61,234 bases of DNA from Acidaminococcaceae bacterium (GTDB lineage Bacteria; Bacillota; Negativicutes; Acidaminococcales; Acidaminococcaceae), in the NCBI GenBank assembly GCA_017554485.1, contig JAFZIG010000140.1, forward strand, positions 1 to 61,234, read 5' to 3'. The notes under the pieces were generated by a model. It saw nothing but the letters and a program-made list of their open reading frames with translations. It was not told the DNA's origin and ran no database searches. Of the stretch, positions 33,565 to 42,906 are shown one piece after another. Made by a program: the position numbers and the translations under genes. How positions within the stretch are numbered: the first letter of the stretch is position 1; the number at the start of each line of letters is the position of its first letter.

Positions 33565-34871
33565 TCCAGCTCATACTTATGTTTATCATTTACGCTGATG
33601 TCCTTGCCCAACTGCACTTCAATCAGCTGCAGTTTTGTATCCGCTATCACCGTATGTCTGCATCCTGCTGCCATGGTGATTACGTCTCCTGCTTTCACCG
33701 GCTGCTCCATTCCGTCAACGATAGTCTTTCCCTTTCCGCTGATGACCGTCCACACCTCATCCCGTTTGTCGTGGCTGTGATAATTCATCCTGTGCCCCGG
33801 ATTCAGCGTAACTTTGATCGTCATACTGTTTTCTTCCACATCCAGTACACGGTACTGTCCCCAGCTTTTCTCCGCGAACATCACCTGCTGGTCAATGGCA
33901 TCCACAAAGGGTTTAATATAACTGCTCTGTTCCTTATCTGAAACCAAAATGCCTTCCGGTGACGCGGAAATAACCATATCACGCAATCCCATAGCTATAA
34001 CAGGAATACCCAGTTCGTTAATGACATGCACATTACTGCAAGTTTCATCCAACCTTGCATCGCCAACAATAGTTCCTTCCATAGCCTCGGTCAGCGTGTT
34101 CCAGGTGCCAAGGTCTTTCCATTCTCCGTTAAAACGCATCACGGCAATATCCGGTTCATGTTCCACCACCGCATAGTCAAAGGAAATTTTAGTCAGCGTA
34201 TCATACTTGCTGAACAAATCTGCATAATCTGCAAGCCCTGTCAGCTGACGGGCACGGTCCAGCACATAAGAAATCTTATAGGCAAACACACCGCCGTTCC
34301 ACAAACCTCCCTGCGCAATATATTGTTGCGCGGTAGCAGCATCCGGTTTTTCCTTAAAAGTGGAAACCTTGGCAACGGTATCCTTCGTTTCCGGAATAAT
34401 GTATCCGTATTTTTCACTGGGATATGTAGGATCAATGCCCAGCAGCATAAGGTTAGCCGTTCCCTGTTGCGCCAGTTTCCATAATTCTTTTAAGGCCATA
34501 AAGTAATCCTGATTGACATAGGGGTCAACCGGACAGACAACCACCGCTTCCTCTTCCGGAATGCCTTTTATATCATGCAGATAGGCTGTAGCCAAAGCAA
34601 TGGCCGGAAACGTATCCCGCCTGCAGGGTTCTACGCTGATGCCCACATCTTCCCCCAGCTGGCTGTGGATAGAAGATACCTGGGATTTGCTGGTAGCGAT
34701 GGTAACCGTCGCATCCGGGTCCGCCGTTTTAATTTGCCGGTACACACGCTGCAGCATCGATTCGTAAACATGGTTATATTTAAAAATTTTAATGAACTGT
34801 TTTGAACGAACATCATTGGAAAGAGGCCAAAGCCTCATCCCGGAACCGCCCGACAGCAAAATAATGTTCAT
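33561..34871 (-). CDS. manC: Mannose-1-phosphate guanylyltransferase
   Basis: Makes GDP-mannose from GTP and mannose 1-phosphate. A 436-residue protein with the nucleotidyltransferase signature LLSGGSGMRLWPLSN at the start, FKEKPD near 175, and a C-terminal cupin-like domain (MNYHSHDKRDEVWTVISGKG) as in type II enzymes, though without a full isomerase region. That gap is filled by the overlapping manA. AAAGGAAT precedes the ATG. Confidence 0.94.
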   Translation of the reverse strand: MNIILLSGGSGMRLWPLSNDVRSKQFIKIFKYNHVYESMLQRVYRQIKTADPDATVTIATSKSQVSSIHSQLGEDVGISVEPCRRDTFPAIALATAYLHDIKGIPEEEAVVVCPVDPYVNQDYFMALKELWKLAQQGTANLMLLGIDPTYPSEKYGYIIPETKDTVAKVSTFKEKPDAATAQQYIAQGGLWNGGVFAYKISYVLDRARQLTGLADYADLFSKYDTLTKISFDYAVVEHEPDIAVMRFNGEWKDLGTWNTLTEAMEGTIVGDARLDETCSNVHVINELGIPVIAMGLRDMVISASPEGILVSDKEQSSYIKPFVDAIDQQVMFAEKSWGQYRVLDVEENSMTIKVTLNPGHRMNYHSHDKRDEVWTVISGKGKTIVDGMEQPVKAGDVITMAAGCRHTVIADTKLQLIEVQLGKDISVNDKHKYELE

Positions 34872-34903
34872 TGCCCGATTCCTTTCATTTCAAAAACTGG
34901 CAT

Positions 34904-35998
34904 TTATCCATGAAGCTTATAAAACTCTTTTACCTTGCCACAAATATACCGAATCTGTTCATCCGTAAGGAAAATGCTGGAAGGCAGCCACAATCCCTTA
35001 TATGCAATTTCTTCCGTTACAGGGAAATGCAGGTCTGTGTATCCATATGCAGGTTCGGCATGTAACGGTGGATAAAACGGACGGGAACCGATATTGCATT
35101 CTTTCAGATACGCCTGCAACTCTTCCCGCTTTTCACAAAGGATATCGAAGAACCAGGGAGAAGTATCCTCATAATTTGTTTTAACCAGTTCCACGCCGGG
35201 AATTTCCTGTAACAGTTCATCATACAGCTTACCCATTTCCTTTTTACGTTCCACACGGGCAGGCAACTTTTTCATTTGCTCAATACCGATAACGCCTTGG
35301 AAATCGGAAAACTTAAAATTCCAGCCTTTTGTAAGGTAGTGGTCGCTGCCACCCATATCACGCCCGAAATCACGTATTTTTTTTATGCGGTCCGACAGCT
35401 CAGCGTCATCTGTAATCAATGCGCCTCCCTGCCCGGTTGTAATAATCTTCGGCGCGCTGAAGGAAAAGCTGCCGATCTCACCAAAGCGGCCAAGATGTTT
35501 ACCCTTGCAAAAACTCCCCAAAGACTGTGCCGCGTCCTCAATCAGATGAATCCCTTTTTCTTTACAGAAATCCACGATTTCCCGGAATCTTTTGGGATAA
35601 CGTCCGTTAATGGAAACAAGCATAACCGCTTTTGTTTTTTCTGTCACGGCCTCTTTCATTTTTTCAAAGTCCATGCAGAGGGTTTCTCTTTCGATATCAG
35701 CAAACACCGCTTTTGCGCCAATCAGTTCCGCAGAGTTAGGCGTAGCAACCATCGTATAATCCGGACAGATGACTTCATCGCCGATCCCAACCCCCACAGC
35801 CATCAGGGCTGCCGAAAGACTTACCGTCCCGTTTGCGGTGATCCAGCAATATTTTGCACCGGTGTATTCCTTAATCATATCTTCAAAAGCACGGGTCTTT
35901 TTGAACTCCGTACCCCAGCCGCCGCCAAGCATATACTCATTTAACGCTTCTCTTTCATGCTGATCAAAACTGGGCTCCATCTGGTTAATAAAATCCAT
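34904..35998 (-). CDS. DegT/DnrJ sugar aminotransferase, GDP-perosamine-synthase-like
   Basis: A 364-residue PLP aminotransferase from MDFINQMEPSFDQHE (GGAGGG upstream; a longer frame adds 46 unlikely residues). Lys184 in FSFSAPKIITTGQGG is the aldimine lysine, so it is not a ColD-type dehydratase, which replaces it with histidine. The TTGQGG ending resembles RfbE/Per GDP-4-amino sugar synthases. With gmd upstream it would aminate GDP-4-keto-6-deoxymannose or an epimerised/isomerised form. The presence of two cupins leaves 3-amination possible. Confidence 0.85.
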   Translation of the reverse strand: MDFINQMEPSFDQHEREALNEYMLGGGWGTEFKKTRAFEDMIKEYTGAKYCWITANGTVSLSAALMAVGVGIGDEVICPDYTMVATPNSAELIGAKAVFADIERETLCMDFEKMKEAVTEKTKAVMLVSINGRYPKRFREIVDFCKEKGIHLIEDAAQSLGSFCKGKHLGRFGEIGSFSFSAPKIITTGQGGALITDDAELSDRIKKIRDFGRDMGGSDHYLTKGWNFKFSDFQGVIGIEQMKKLPARVERKKEMGKLYDELLQEIPGVELVKTNYEDTSPWFFDILCEKREELQAYLKECNIGSRPFYPPLHAEPAYGYTDLHFPVTEEIAYKGLWLPSSIFLTDEQIRYICGKVKEFYKLHG

Positions 35999-36023
35999 TC
36001 CCTGTCCCTCCTTCTGTCTTTCG

Positions 36024-36434
36024 TCATGCAGGCTTAAATTTTGTTTTATCCTTATCTGCCCCCAAAAATGGGCCATTCTTAAACTCAAGGACCGTTGTAT
36101 CTTCTTCAAGTATGGTATAACCGTGGGCAGATTCAAGTAAGATTAGCATTTCACCCTGTTTTATTGTCAGTGTTTCGACAGGTTTTAAACCTAAATCAAA
36201 TATACGCGCTTCAATCGCGCCCTTTACTACGTACACCGCTTCATAGGTCCGCATGGCGGAACGCGAAAACTCATTGTGCCAATGATCCTGCAGATACTTG
36301 CCTCTTTCATAATGCCCCCATGCTACCACCTGCAGAAATTCATTGTCGCCCGTTAACGATACCAAACCTGGTTTTATATCTTCCGCAACGATGTGTCTGG
36401 CAAGGATTTTTCCGTCCTTAATAATTTCACGCAT
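36024..36434 (-). CDS. Cupin-fold protein, sugar-metabolism associated (A)
   Basis: A 136-residue single-domain cupin: FLQVVAWGHYERGKYLQDHWHNEFSRS and AVYVVKGAIEARIFDLGLK, with two histidines (HWHNE) and a glutamate as potential metal ligands. The start overlaps the upstream cupin by eight bases. It belongs to the gmd-RmlC-cupin-cupin-aminotransferase block. Possible roles are sugar-nucleotide isomerase, epimerase helper, or regulator; I cannot choose. Confidence 0.8.
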   Translation of the reverse strand: MREIIKDGKILARHIVAEDIKPGLVSLTGDNEFLQVVAWGHYERGKYLQDHWHNEFSRSAMRTYEAVYVVKGAIEARIFDLGLKPVETLTIKQGEMLILLESAHGYTILEEDTTVLEFKNGPFLGADKDKTKFKPA

Positions 36435-36807
36435 TGAATTCAGCCTCCGTAAAAATATCTTTTGTGCCGTCTTCCTTTTCCACAGGAATATCGTATAACT
36501 GCACCATCAAACAATCCTCCGGGAAGAACATATTATGTAAGACAAATGGAACTATTTCAAAAAAGTCACCTTGATGGAATATAACGGTTTCTGTTGTTTC
36601 TTTATCTTTTATAAGCGTAACTTCCACGCTGCCGTTTACAACATAAAACGCTTCCCGCGCTCTTTTATGGAAGTGGGCGCCCCGGGACGATCCGGCTTTG
36701 GATTCCAAGACGTTAACCTGTGAAAAGCCTTCATGTACAAGCTGTACAAGACTGCCTCTCCCGTCTGCAAACTGAAAGTCAGGCTTTTTAATATTGTATA
36801 ATTCCAC
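36427..36807 (-). CDS. Cupin-fold protein, FdtA/WxcM-like ketoisomerase candidate (B)
   Basis: A 126-residue cupin starting at a GTG directly after the RmlC-like stop. FADGRGSLVQLVHEGFSQVNVL followed by SSRGAHFHKRAREAFYVVNGSVEVTL recalls FdtA/WxcM sugar-nucleotide 3,4-ketoisomerases, which carry RG-x-HAH-type histidines. Here the motif is RGAHFHK. If active it would move the keto group of GDP-4-keto-6-deoxy sugar from C4 to C3 for 3-amination. dTDP-sugars are the usual substrate, so the GDP context would be unusual. Confidence 0.78.
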   Translation of the reverse strand: MELYNIKKPDFQFADGRGSLVQLVHEGFSQVNVLESKAGSSRGAHFHKRAREAFYVVNGSVEVTLIKDKETTETVIFHQGDFFEIVPFVLHNMFFPEDCLMVQLYDIPVEKEDGTKDIFTEAEFNA

Positions 36808-37344
36808 TTACGCATCCCTTTCCGAAATGATACTTGCCTCCGCAGGCCATTTAATAGCAAACCGTTCGTCATTCCACTTATAGGTAAATTGTTTATACTC
36901 GCCATAATAGGTTGACTGCTTGTATGTATACACCGCCACATCCGAAAGAACATAATACCCGTTTCCGTACATAGGAGGAATATAAAGCTGATACTTGTTT
37001 TCATCGGACAGGATAAACGACTGCCATTTGCCAAAATCCTGCGATGTTTCATCACAGTTAAGAATAACTGCATAAACAGACCCATAAGCGCATTGAACAA
37101 GCTTATATGTGCCCGGATCGCCGTGCATTCCCTTCAGAACACCTTTCACCGATTTGGAAATGTCATCCTGTATAAACTTTGCCGTCAGACCTGCATCATG
37201 GTATTCTTTTTCATTATATGTTTCATAAAAGTTACCGCGCTTGTCTTCATGTGCAGAAGGCTTGATAAGATATACGCCTTTCAATGTCGTTTCTTCAATT
37301 TGTAACATTTTGGTACTTTGCACGATGCCAGTAACAGCCACCAT
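36808..37344 (-). CDS. RmlC-like sugar-nucleotide 3,5-epimerase family protein
   Basis: A 178-residue cupin epimerase from MVAVTGIVQS (AAGGA upstream; an ATG at 37362 and one at 37308 are alternatives). RmlC features: VYLIKPSAHEDKRGNFYETYN, FIQDDISKSVKGVLKGMHGD (catalytic His region) and YIPPMYGNGYYVLSD, where the usual FAHGF is replaced by YGNGY. It follows gmd by 20 bp. dTDP-rhamnose genes are absent, so a GDP-4-keto-6-deoxymannose substrate, as for the Campylobacter DdahB/MlghB epimerases, is the better guess. Confidence 0.83.
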   Translation of the reverse strand: MVAVTGIVQSTKMLQIEETTLKGVYLIKPSAHEDKRGNFYETYNEKEYHDAGLTAKFIQDDISKSVKGVLKGMHGDPGTYKLVQCAYGSVYAVILNCDETSQDFGKWQSFILSDENKYQLYIPPMYGNGYYVLSDVAVYTYKQSTYYGEYKQFTYKWNDERFAIKWPAEASIISERDA

Positions 37345-37364
37345 GCTTTCCTTTCTTAACATTC

Positions 37365-38405
37365 TTAAATAGTATGCATTGCCTTTTCCTGTTTTGCCAA
37401 ATATCGGTCATGCTCTGCCATAATGCGAATCAGTTCTTCATAACTTGTTTTCTGCGGATTCCATCCCAGCACTCTTTTCGCTTTAGCCGGATTGCCCCAC
37501 AGGTTATCCACGTCCGTAGGCCGGAACCACTTGGGATTCACGCAGACCAGCATTTTTCCTGTAGCTGCATCATACCCTTTTTCATCTAACCCTTTACCTT
37601 CCCATCGCAGGGTGATACCATTTATTGCAAACGTTTTTTCCGTAAAATCGCGGACAGTGTGCTGCTCTCCGGTAGCAATGACAAAATCGTCAGGCTTTTC
37701 CTGCTGCAGGATAAGCCACATACATTCTACGTAATCTTTGGCATAGCCCCAGTCCCGCAAACTGTCCATATTTCCCAGTTCCAGGTGATCCTGCAGGCCT
37801 TCGGCAATACGTCCGGCAGCCAGTGTAATCTTTCTGGTTACAAAGTTTTCTCCCCTGCGTTCCGATTCATGGTTGAACAAAATGCCGTTGCAGGCAAACA
37901 TACCATATGCTTCCCTGTACTCTTTCGTAATCCAGAACCCATACTGCTTTGCTACAGCATATGGCGAATACGGATGAAAAGGTGTGGTCTCCGACTGAGG
38001 CACCTCTTCCACCTTTCCATACAGTTCACTGGTAGAAGCCTGGTAAATTTTAACTTTCTTCGCAAGATCCAGAATACGCACTGCTTCCAAAACACGAAGC
38101 GTGCCCAGTGCATCCACGTCACCGGAATACTCAGGGACATCAAAAGAAACCTGCACATGGCTCTGCGCTGCTAAATTATAAATTTCATCCGGCTTCACCA
38201 GATTGATAATGCGCACGAGTGAAGAAGAATCGGTTAAATCCCCATCGTGGAGGGTAATTTTACCCAGCAGGTGTTCAATGCGCCCCATGTTAGAAAGAGA
38301 AGAACGGCGATGGATGCCATGTACCTCGTAACCTTTTTCCAATAAAAATTCAGCCAGGTAGGAACCGTCCTGGCCGGTAACACCGGTAATTAACGCTTTC
38401 TTCAT
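37365..38405 (-). CDS. gmd: GDP-mannose 4,6-dehydratase
   Basis: Converts GDP-mannose to GDP-4-keto-6-deoxymannose. A 346-residue SDR with [15 protein letters not shown] near the start, [14 protein letters not shown] (Ser/Thr 124-126, Glu127), Tyr149-x3-Lys153 in SPYAVAKQY, and the NADP-binding RRSS at 33-36. Slightly shorter than E. coli Gmd. No GDP-fucose synthase (Fcl) follows; instead come an RmlC-like epimerase, two cupins and an aminotransferase. Confidence 0.95.
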   Translation of the reverse strand: MKKALITGVTGQDGSYLAEFLLEKGYEVHGIHRRSSLSNMGRIEHLLGKITLHDGDLTDSSSLVRIINLVKPDEIYNLAAQSHVQVSFDVPEYSGDVDALGTLRVLEAVRILDLAKKVKIYQASTSELYGKVEEVPQSETTPFHPYSPYAVAKQYGFWITKEYREAYGMFACNGILFNHESERRGENFVTRKITLAAGRIAEGLQDHLELGNMDSLRDWGYAKDYVECMWLILQQEKPDDFVIATGEQHTVRDFTEKTFAINGITLRWEGKGLDEKGYDAATGKMLVCVNPKWFRPTDVDNLWGNPAKAKRVLGWNPQKTSYEELIRIMAEHDRYLAKQEKAMHTI

Positions 38406-38429
38406 TGAAGGAACTCCTCTCCTTGGGTG

Positions 38430-39392
38430 TCATGATTCACGTAAAACTCTGGCAAAGTGCTCCTTTAACTTGGCAAACCTGTCGATCACATAATCTTCCA
38501 TAGCCGGAAGCAACTTTGGTTGGGAAATAAACTCTTTATAATATTTTTCGTTATTTTTTAATTCAAGAATCTTTTTTCTGCTTCCCTCATTATTGCCATT
38601 TTTATTCCAAAAAATAACGGCTTCATGATTAATCAGCCCCGGTTCCGGATTGTTAAAAGAGCCATAATACAGCGGAATGCAATCTGCTTTGAACGCATCA
38701 AAAATCTTTTCCGTTACATAACGTTCCGTGTTGGTATTTTCTGCACAAATATTAAATTTAAACGTGCGCAGATATAATTCTTTATTATTATCGTATTTGT
38801 CCCACAGTTCACGGGTATTGTTGCGCCATTTTCCCGCAAGTTTTACATCCAGAATATCTTTTACTCCATTATAAATCATCTCACGGGTACCCCTGACATC
38901 ATGCTTGTTAATCAATACACATTCATTGGTTTTTTCATAATGAGATTCATTAATTGCTTTAATCCGGTTTCTTATCGTTTGTTCGTTGTCTTCCGGAGAA
39001 AAAAACCACCTTACCCAAAGAGGAAAACGTAAATACTTTGGATTATCAACTTCCCCATATCCCATGGCCAGATCTACATAATCCAGGCAATAATCTCCAA
39101 AATATAAATGGCGGGTCGTCAGCGGATGATCAACATCCTCTCCTGTATAAAACACCTTTTTTCCATCAAATTCTTTTTTCACAAAAAACGGAGTGCTGCG
39201 AGGGCCAAAAAAATTTACCGCCGTTTTGTTATCCGGAAAGTGATAGCGTAAAAAACGGATGAACCAATCTTTCTCATAATTTTCTGGTGCAAAACCATTA
39301 TATTCCTTATATAAACCATCTTTGGTCTGGCTAAATGATTTTGGCTTATTAAAAATATATTCCAACGGAAGATGTTTGATAAAATTACCCAT
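38430..39392 (-). CDS. Glycosyltransferase family 10 (alpha-1,3-fucosyltransferase-like)
   Basis: A 320-residue GT-B enzyme with the GT10 signature near 213-245: FKFNICAENTN, TERYVTEKIFDAF, CIPLYYGS. GT10 enzymes use GDP-fucose to modify GlcNAc-containing acceptors. A second conserved arginine/lysine region is seen near 160-180. AGGAG precedes the ATG. Because no Fcl is present, the true donor may be a fucose-like GDP-sugar made by the adjacent Gmd/RmlC/aminotransferase set. The gene is AT-rich relative to gmd. Confidence 0.9.
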   Translation of the reverse strand: MGNFIKHLPLEYIFNKPKSFSQTKDGLYKEYNGFAPENYEKDWFIRFLRYHFPDNKTAVNFFGPRSTPFFVKKEFDGKKVFYTGEDVDHPLTTRHLYFGDYCLDYVDLAMGYGEVDNPKYLRFPLWVRWFFSPEDNEQTIRNRIKAINESHYEKTNECVLINKHDVRGTREMIYNGVKDILDVKLAGKWRNNTRELWDKYDNNKELYLRTFKFNICAENTNTERYVTEKIFDAFKADCIPLYYGSFNNPEPGLINHEAVIFWNKNGNNEGSRKKILELKNNEKYYKEFISQPKLLPAMEDYVIDRFAKLKEHFARVLRES

Positions 39393-39430
39393 TCTTTTTT
39401 ACTCCTATAGCTTAAAGTTGGCATCAATTG

Positions 39431-40675
39431 TTAATAGTTGTTGCCTTCTGTTTCCTTCATTTTTAGCAAAACCGCAAGCAGGAACCACATAACGCGAATC
39501 CCTGCCGACAGATTCAATGAATAACTAATTTGCCCATACAGGCAGATATAACCAAAAACGGTAGTAAAAACAAGGATATCATACGGATTTTTATGCTTGC
39601 AGTAATTGCGCAAACTGCTGTACAGGTAATAGCCAACAAAATAAAGAAGGCCTGCCAGCCCGATGATACCGCTTTCAGCAGCTATTTGGAAAAAATTATT
39701 GTGGGCGCCCAAAAGCTGGGAATGAACTCTGCCTTTATAGCTTTTATATTTTTTATATTCTATATATCCATAATTATATTTGTTATTCTCTCTGTAAAAT
39801 TCAGCAAACCGGCCTGCTCCGATGCCGGTTACCGGATAGTCACGGATCACAGCCATTGAAGACTTCCAGACTGATATTCGGGATGTGTTTGATGTGTCCG
39901 TCGTCGTGTTGACGATTGATTTCACCCGCTGCACATGTTGGGGACTGCTCGCCATAAATGCTGTTATTCCTAAGAATACTGCCAGCACAACCGCAAGATA
40001 TTTTTTATTTTGTTTTAAATACCGGAACGTTACAATGGGCACTACAATCAGTTCCGTCAGCCAGGAGCCCCGGCTTTGATTGCATAAAAGTCCCACAATA
40101 ATACTGATAACAGAAAAAGCAGATATTCTTTTTAACTTCTTTTCAAAACCGGGATCCATGAGGATGACCAGTACAACGGGCAGCAGCATACACATAGAGG
40201 CGGAAAGCGACGAGCCACTTCCGGTTGCAAATCCAAAGCCCCGGCCACTAGGGCTTGCAGGGTTCAATACCTGAACCAGCGTATACAAACAATCAACAGC
40301 ATTCACTGCCAAAAACGCTGTCAGCATATTAACAAGGTAGTCTCTCTGATGAATAAAGGCTGCAATAACTACAAACAGCACATAACGCCAGATCCAAAAA
40401 TCTAAAATATCCTTTATGCTTGCGATGGGTTTGAAAGAAAAAAAAATGGAGGGTACTGTTAACAGAACGAATACGCCATAGGCTTTCATATACCCTTTTA
40501 TCTCTTCAGATAAAAAAACATTGTCTTTACGACTATACCATATATAAAATGCCAGCAGCAAAGCTGCCCCCGTTGCAATATTAGACAGCGCCGTAGAAAT
40601 ACGTACTAAACAGACTGCAAAGCCTGTGGAAACAGCCAGATATTTTATTAACTTTTGCTCTTTCATATGTGGCAT
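39431..40675 (-). CDS. waaL: O-antigen ligase-like protein (WaaL family), copy 2
   Basis: A 414-residue multi-helix protein, paralogue of copy 1 at 31068 (shared QKLIKYLA, GYMKAYGVF, RDYLVNMLTAF, and VWKSSMAVIRDYPVTGIGAGRF in the periplasmic loop). AHNNFFQIAAESGIIG replaces THNNFLQVAAETGLVG of copy 1. It follows an intact GT2 gene by 64 bp, the same order as the relic plus copy 1. Either could be the ligase and the other a second polymerase-type enzyme. Confidence 0.85.
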   Translation of the reverse strand: MPHMKEQKLIKYLAVSTGFAVCLVRISTALSNIATGAALLLAFYIWYSRKDNVFLSEEIKGYMKAYGVFVLLTVPSIFFSFKPIASIKDILDFWIWRYVLFVVIAAFIHQRDYLVNMLTAFLAVNAVDCLYTLVQVLNPASPSGRGFGFATGSGSSLSASMCMLLPVVLVILMDPGFEKKLKRISAFSVISIIVGLLCNQSRGSWLTELIVVPIVTFRYLKQNKKYLAVVLAVFLGITAFMASSPQHVQRVKSIVNTTTDTSNTSRISVWKSSMAVIRDYPVTGIGAGRFAEFYRENNKYNYGYIEYKKYKSYKGRVHSQLLGAHNNFFQIAAESGIIGLAGLLYFVGYYLYSSLRNYCKHKNPYDILVFTTVFGYICLYGQISYSLNLSAGIRVMWFLLAVLLKMKETEGNNY

Positions 40676-40739
40676 CGAAATTAACCTCCGGCTTCATATA
40701 CCTTCTCATTCAGTTTTCTTGTGACCGTCCTGTCACAGG

Positions 40740-41756
40740 TTACGCACACCGCAGGCGGTAATACAGATCAGGGAAATGAAGCAGCGCCAATGCCTTGAGA
40801 CAGACTTCCGGTTTCCGGAGAAAATACTTTTTCGAAGCGCTCAAAGCACTCCTTGTGGAATTGTCGGATAGAATCTCATCAAATCTCCTTCTGTCGCCCG
40901 TCATTGCGCAGAGTGTGAAACGGCGGATAAGAGCTTGTGGCATAAGAAAATTATCAGCCAGATCTTTGACCCTTTCAGAAGGTGCGTGTTCACTCAGATA
41001 CTGGGCCGTCCTGATCTGAGCACACGTGTTATCCCGATAGCGTCGGTTATGTTTCTCTTTACTGTTATTATCACGTATTGAACCCATGCCGGCATGGTGG
41101 ACGTAAATATAAAGGCAGGCTGAAGTAAAAGCCACCTGTCCCGCCCGGCAAAGGGCCTTAAGCTGAAATTCCACGTCCTCACCGGCGGTGCACCCTTCCG
41201 GAAAACGCAGGCTTGCTTCAAAAAGATTCTTTTTTCGGAATAACATTCCGCAAACAGTAGGAGCAATCTTGTTGAACACCCTCAGCCAGAGCATCTCCTC
41301 TCCTTTGCGGATTTTAGCGCCTTTAAGATTTACAGGAACTAAAGCATCGGACCGCCCATTTTCAAACCGGTTTTTAAATCCGCAGAAGGACAGGTCACAT
41401 CTGTGCTCCTCAATAAGGAGATACAGTGTGGAAACCAGGTTATGTTCCGCCATGTCATCCGCATCAATGAACCAGATAAACTCGCCCTTTACCGCATCCA
41501 TACCTGTGTTACGCGAAGCTGATACCCCGCGGTTTTCTTTATGGGTAATAATGGTAAAAGGACGCCGGCAACCTTCAAGTATACGTCGGGCAACCTCCTC
41601 TGTTGCATCCGTCGAGGCATCGTTCACAACAATGATCTCAATATTAGGGTAATCCTGCGCAATCACGGACTCAAGTGAACAGGCTATATGTGTTTCAACG
41701 TTGTAGGCAGGCACAATGACGCTGACGAGCGGGTATGTGTTGTCCTGTAAACTCAT
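40740..41756 (-). CDS. Family 2 glycosyltransferase
   Basis: A 338-residue GT-A glycosyltransferase from MSLQDNTYPLVSVIVPAYN (GGAGG six bases before; a TTG frame start at 41768 overlaps that site). Nucleotide-binding IIVVNDASTDATEE, the DxD region WFIDADDMAEHN and the later acceptor-region segment GCTAGEDVEFQ are present. The 5' end is the source type of the relic at 32399-32521. It forms a pair with the downstream waaL copy 2. Acceptor and donor unknown. Confidence 0.9.
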   Translation of the reverse strand: MSLQDNTYPLVSVIVPAYNVETHIACSLESVIAQDYPNIEIIVVNDASTDATEEVARRILEGCRRPFTIITHKENRGVSASRNTGMDAVKGEFIWFIDADDMAEHNLVSTLYLLIEEHRCDLSFCGFKNRFENGRSDALVPVNLKGAKIRKGEEMLWLRVFNKIAPTVCGMLFRKKNLFEASLRFPEGCTAGEDVEFQLKALCRAGQVAFTSACLYIYVHHAGMGSIRDNNSKEKHNRRYRDNTCAQIRTAQYLSEHAPSERVKDLADNFLMPQALIRRFTLCAMTGDRRRFDEILSDNSTRSALSASKKYFLRKPEVCLKALALLHFPDLYYRLRCA

Positions 41757-41870
41757 GTTGGCCTCCAAGATACTTGCTTTATTGACTTCCCTTCAGCGCA
41801 AGGCGTCTTCTCCGGCGGAGCACCGGGAGTATAAAGAACCATTTCAATGTGGTGTACGGTGTTTTCTTCT

Positions 41871-42890
41871 TTAATGTGCAGTTTCGGAGACATTTGAAAG
41901 AATTACCCGATAAAACTCCTCCGTTTTCCGGGCCGTCTCTTCAAAGGTGGGCAGACCTTCCGCAGAAAGCGGGCTTGCGCCTTTGCCTTCCAGAACTTTT
42001 TCGATCCCTTTCCGCCAGGCTTCCACATCTCCCGGGGACACGAGCGGACCGGAAGTTAAAGGATGCAGGGGTTCAAGGTCTGAAGCCAGTACAGGCAAGC
42101 CTATGTTTAAAGCTTCCAAAACTACCAGTCCCATTCCTTCGTGGCGGGAAGGAAAGAGCAGGCAGGAAGAACGGATCATCCAATCTTCCACGTCATCACG
42201 GAAACCGTGAAACGCAACACGCTCTTTCAAGTTCAGTTCTGCCGTCAGGGTTTCCCACTCTGCCCGTTGAGGACCATCGCCGATTACATCCAGCGCCCAT
42301 GGATGGTCTTGCAGTTGCGCCAGAGCCCGGAGTACGGTATCCAGTCCTTTCAGCCTGGTCAGCCGTCCGACAAAAAGGAAACGGGGCTGATTGGAATGAT
42401 TTATGCCTTCCCACAGGCGTGAGGGTTTACGCACTCCGTTGGGCACGATGATGGTTTGTGCCGGAAGATAATTTATCAGATGCTGTTTTACCGGTTCGGA
42501 AATACAGATGACACCGTTTGCATGCTTAAACGGCGTGATGCCAGCGTTAAGGGAGTAAATAGAGTGAGCCGTCATGATCCAGGGCATCTTTACCAGCGCC
42601 GAGGTCCACCAGGCGATCCAGGCAGGCACCCGGGAATGGGCGTGCAGAATATCCCATTGCCCGCGCTTCTGCGCAAGACAGTACACACAGTACAGTCCCG
42701 TAAACAGATTCTTTCTCTGAACAGGCAGATGCAGAACCTCCACTTCGGGAGGCAACTTTGGTTCCAGCTTTCCTCCCGCCGTGACCAAAGAAACTTGGTG
42801 TCCGTGGGCAATCTGCTCTGCCGCAAGCTGCAGAACGTAGCGTTCCACACCTCCCTCATCGAACTCCGGGACGATGTGAAAAATCCGCAT
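41871..42890 (-). CDS. Glycosyltransferase family 4
   Basis: A 339-residue GT-B enzyme: IFHIVPEFDEGGVERYVLQLA at the start, NGVRKPSRLWEG, FVGRLTRLKGLDTVLRAL, and the E-x7-E region SRHEGMGLVVLEALNIGLPVLASD. Closest in style to lipopolysaccharide-core transferases. AAGGAG precedes the ATG. With the ELM1-like gene upstream (16 bp gap) it forms a GC-richer couple unlike the AT-rich repeat-unit GTs, suggesting a core-assembly role or separate origin. Confidence 0.9.
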   Translation of the reverse strand: MRIFHIVPEFDEGGVERYVLQLAAEQIAHGHQVSLVTAGGKLEPKLPPEVEVLHLPVQRKNLFTGLYCVYCLAQKRGQWDILHAHSRVPAWIAWWTSALVKMPWIMTAHSIYSLNAGITPFKHANGVICISEPVKQHLINYLPAQTIIVPNGVRKPSRLWEGINHSNQPRFLFVGRLTRLKGLDTVLRALAQLQDHPWALDVIGDGPQRAEWETLTAELNLKERVAFHGFRDDVEDWMIRSSCLLFPSRHEGMGLVVLEALNIGLPVLASDLEPLHPLTSGPLVSPGDVEAWRKGIEKVLEGKGASPLSAEGLPTFEETARKTEEFYRVILSNVSETAH

Positions 42891-42906
42891 ATTTTGGTTC
42901 TCCTTC

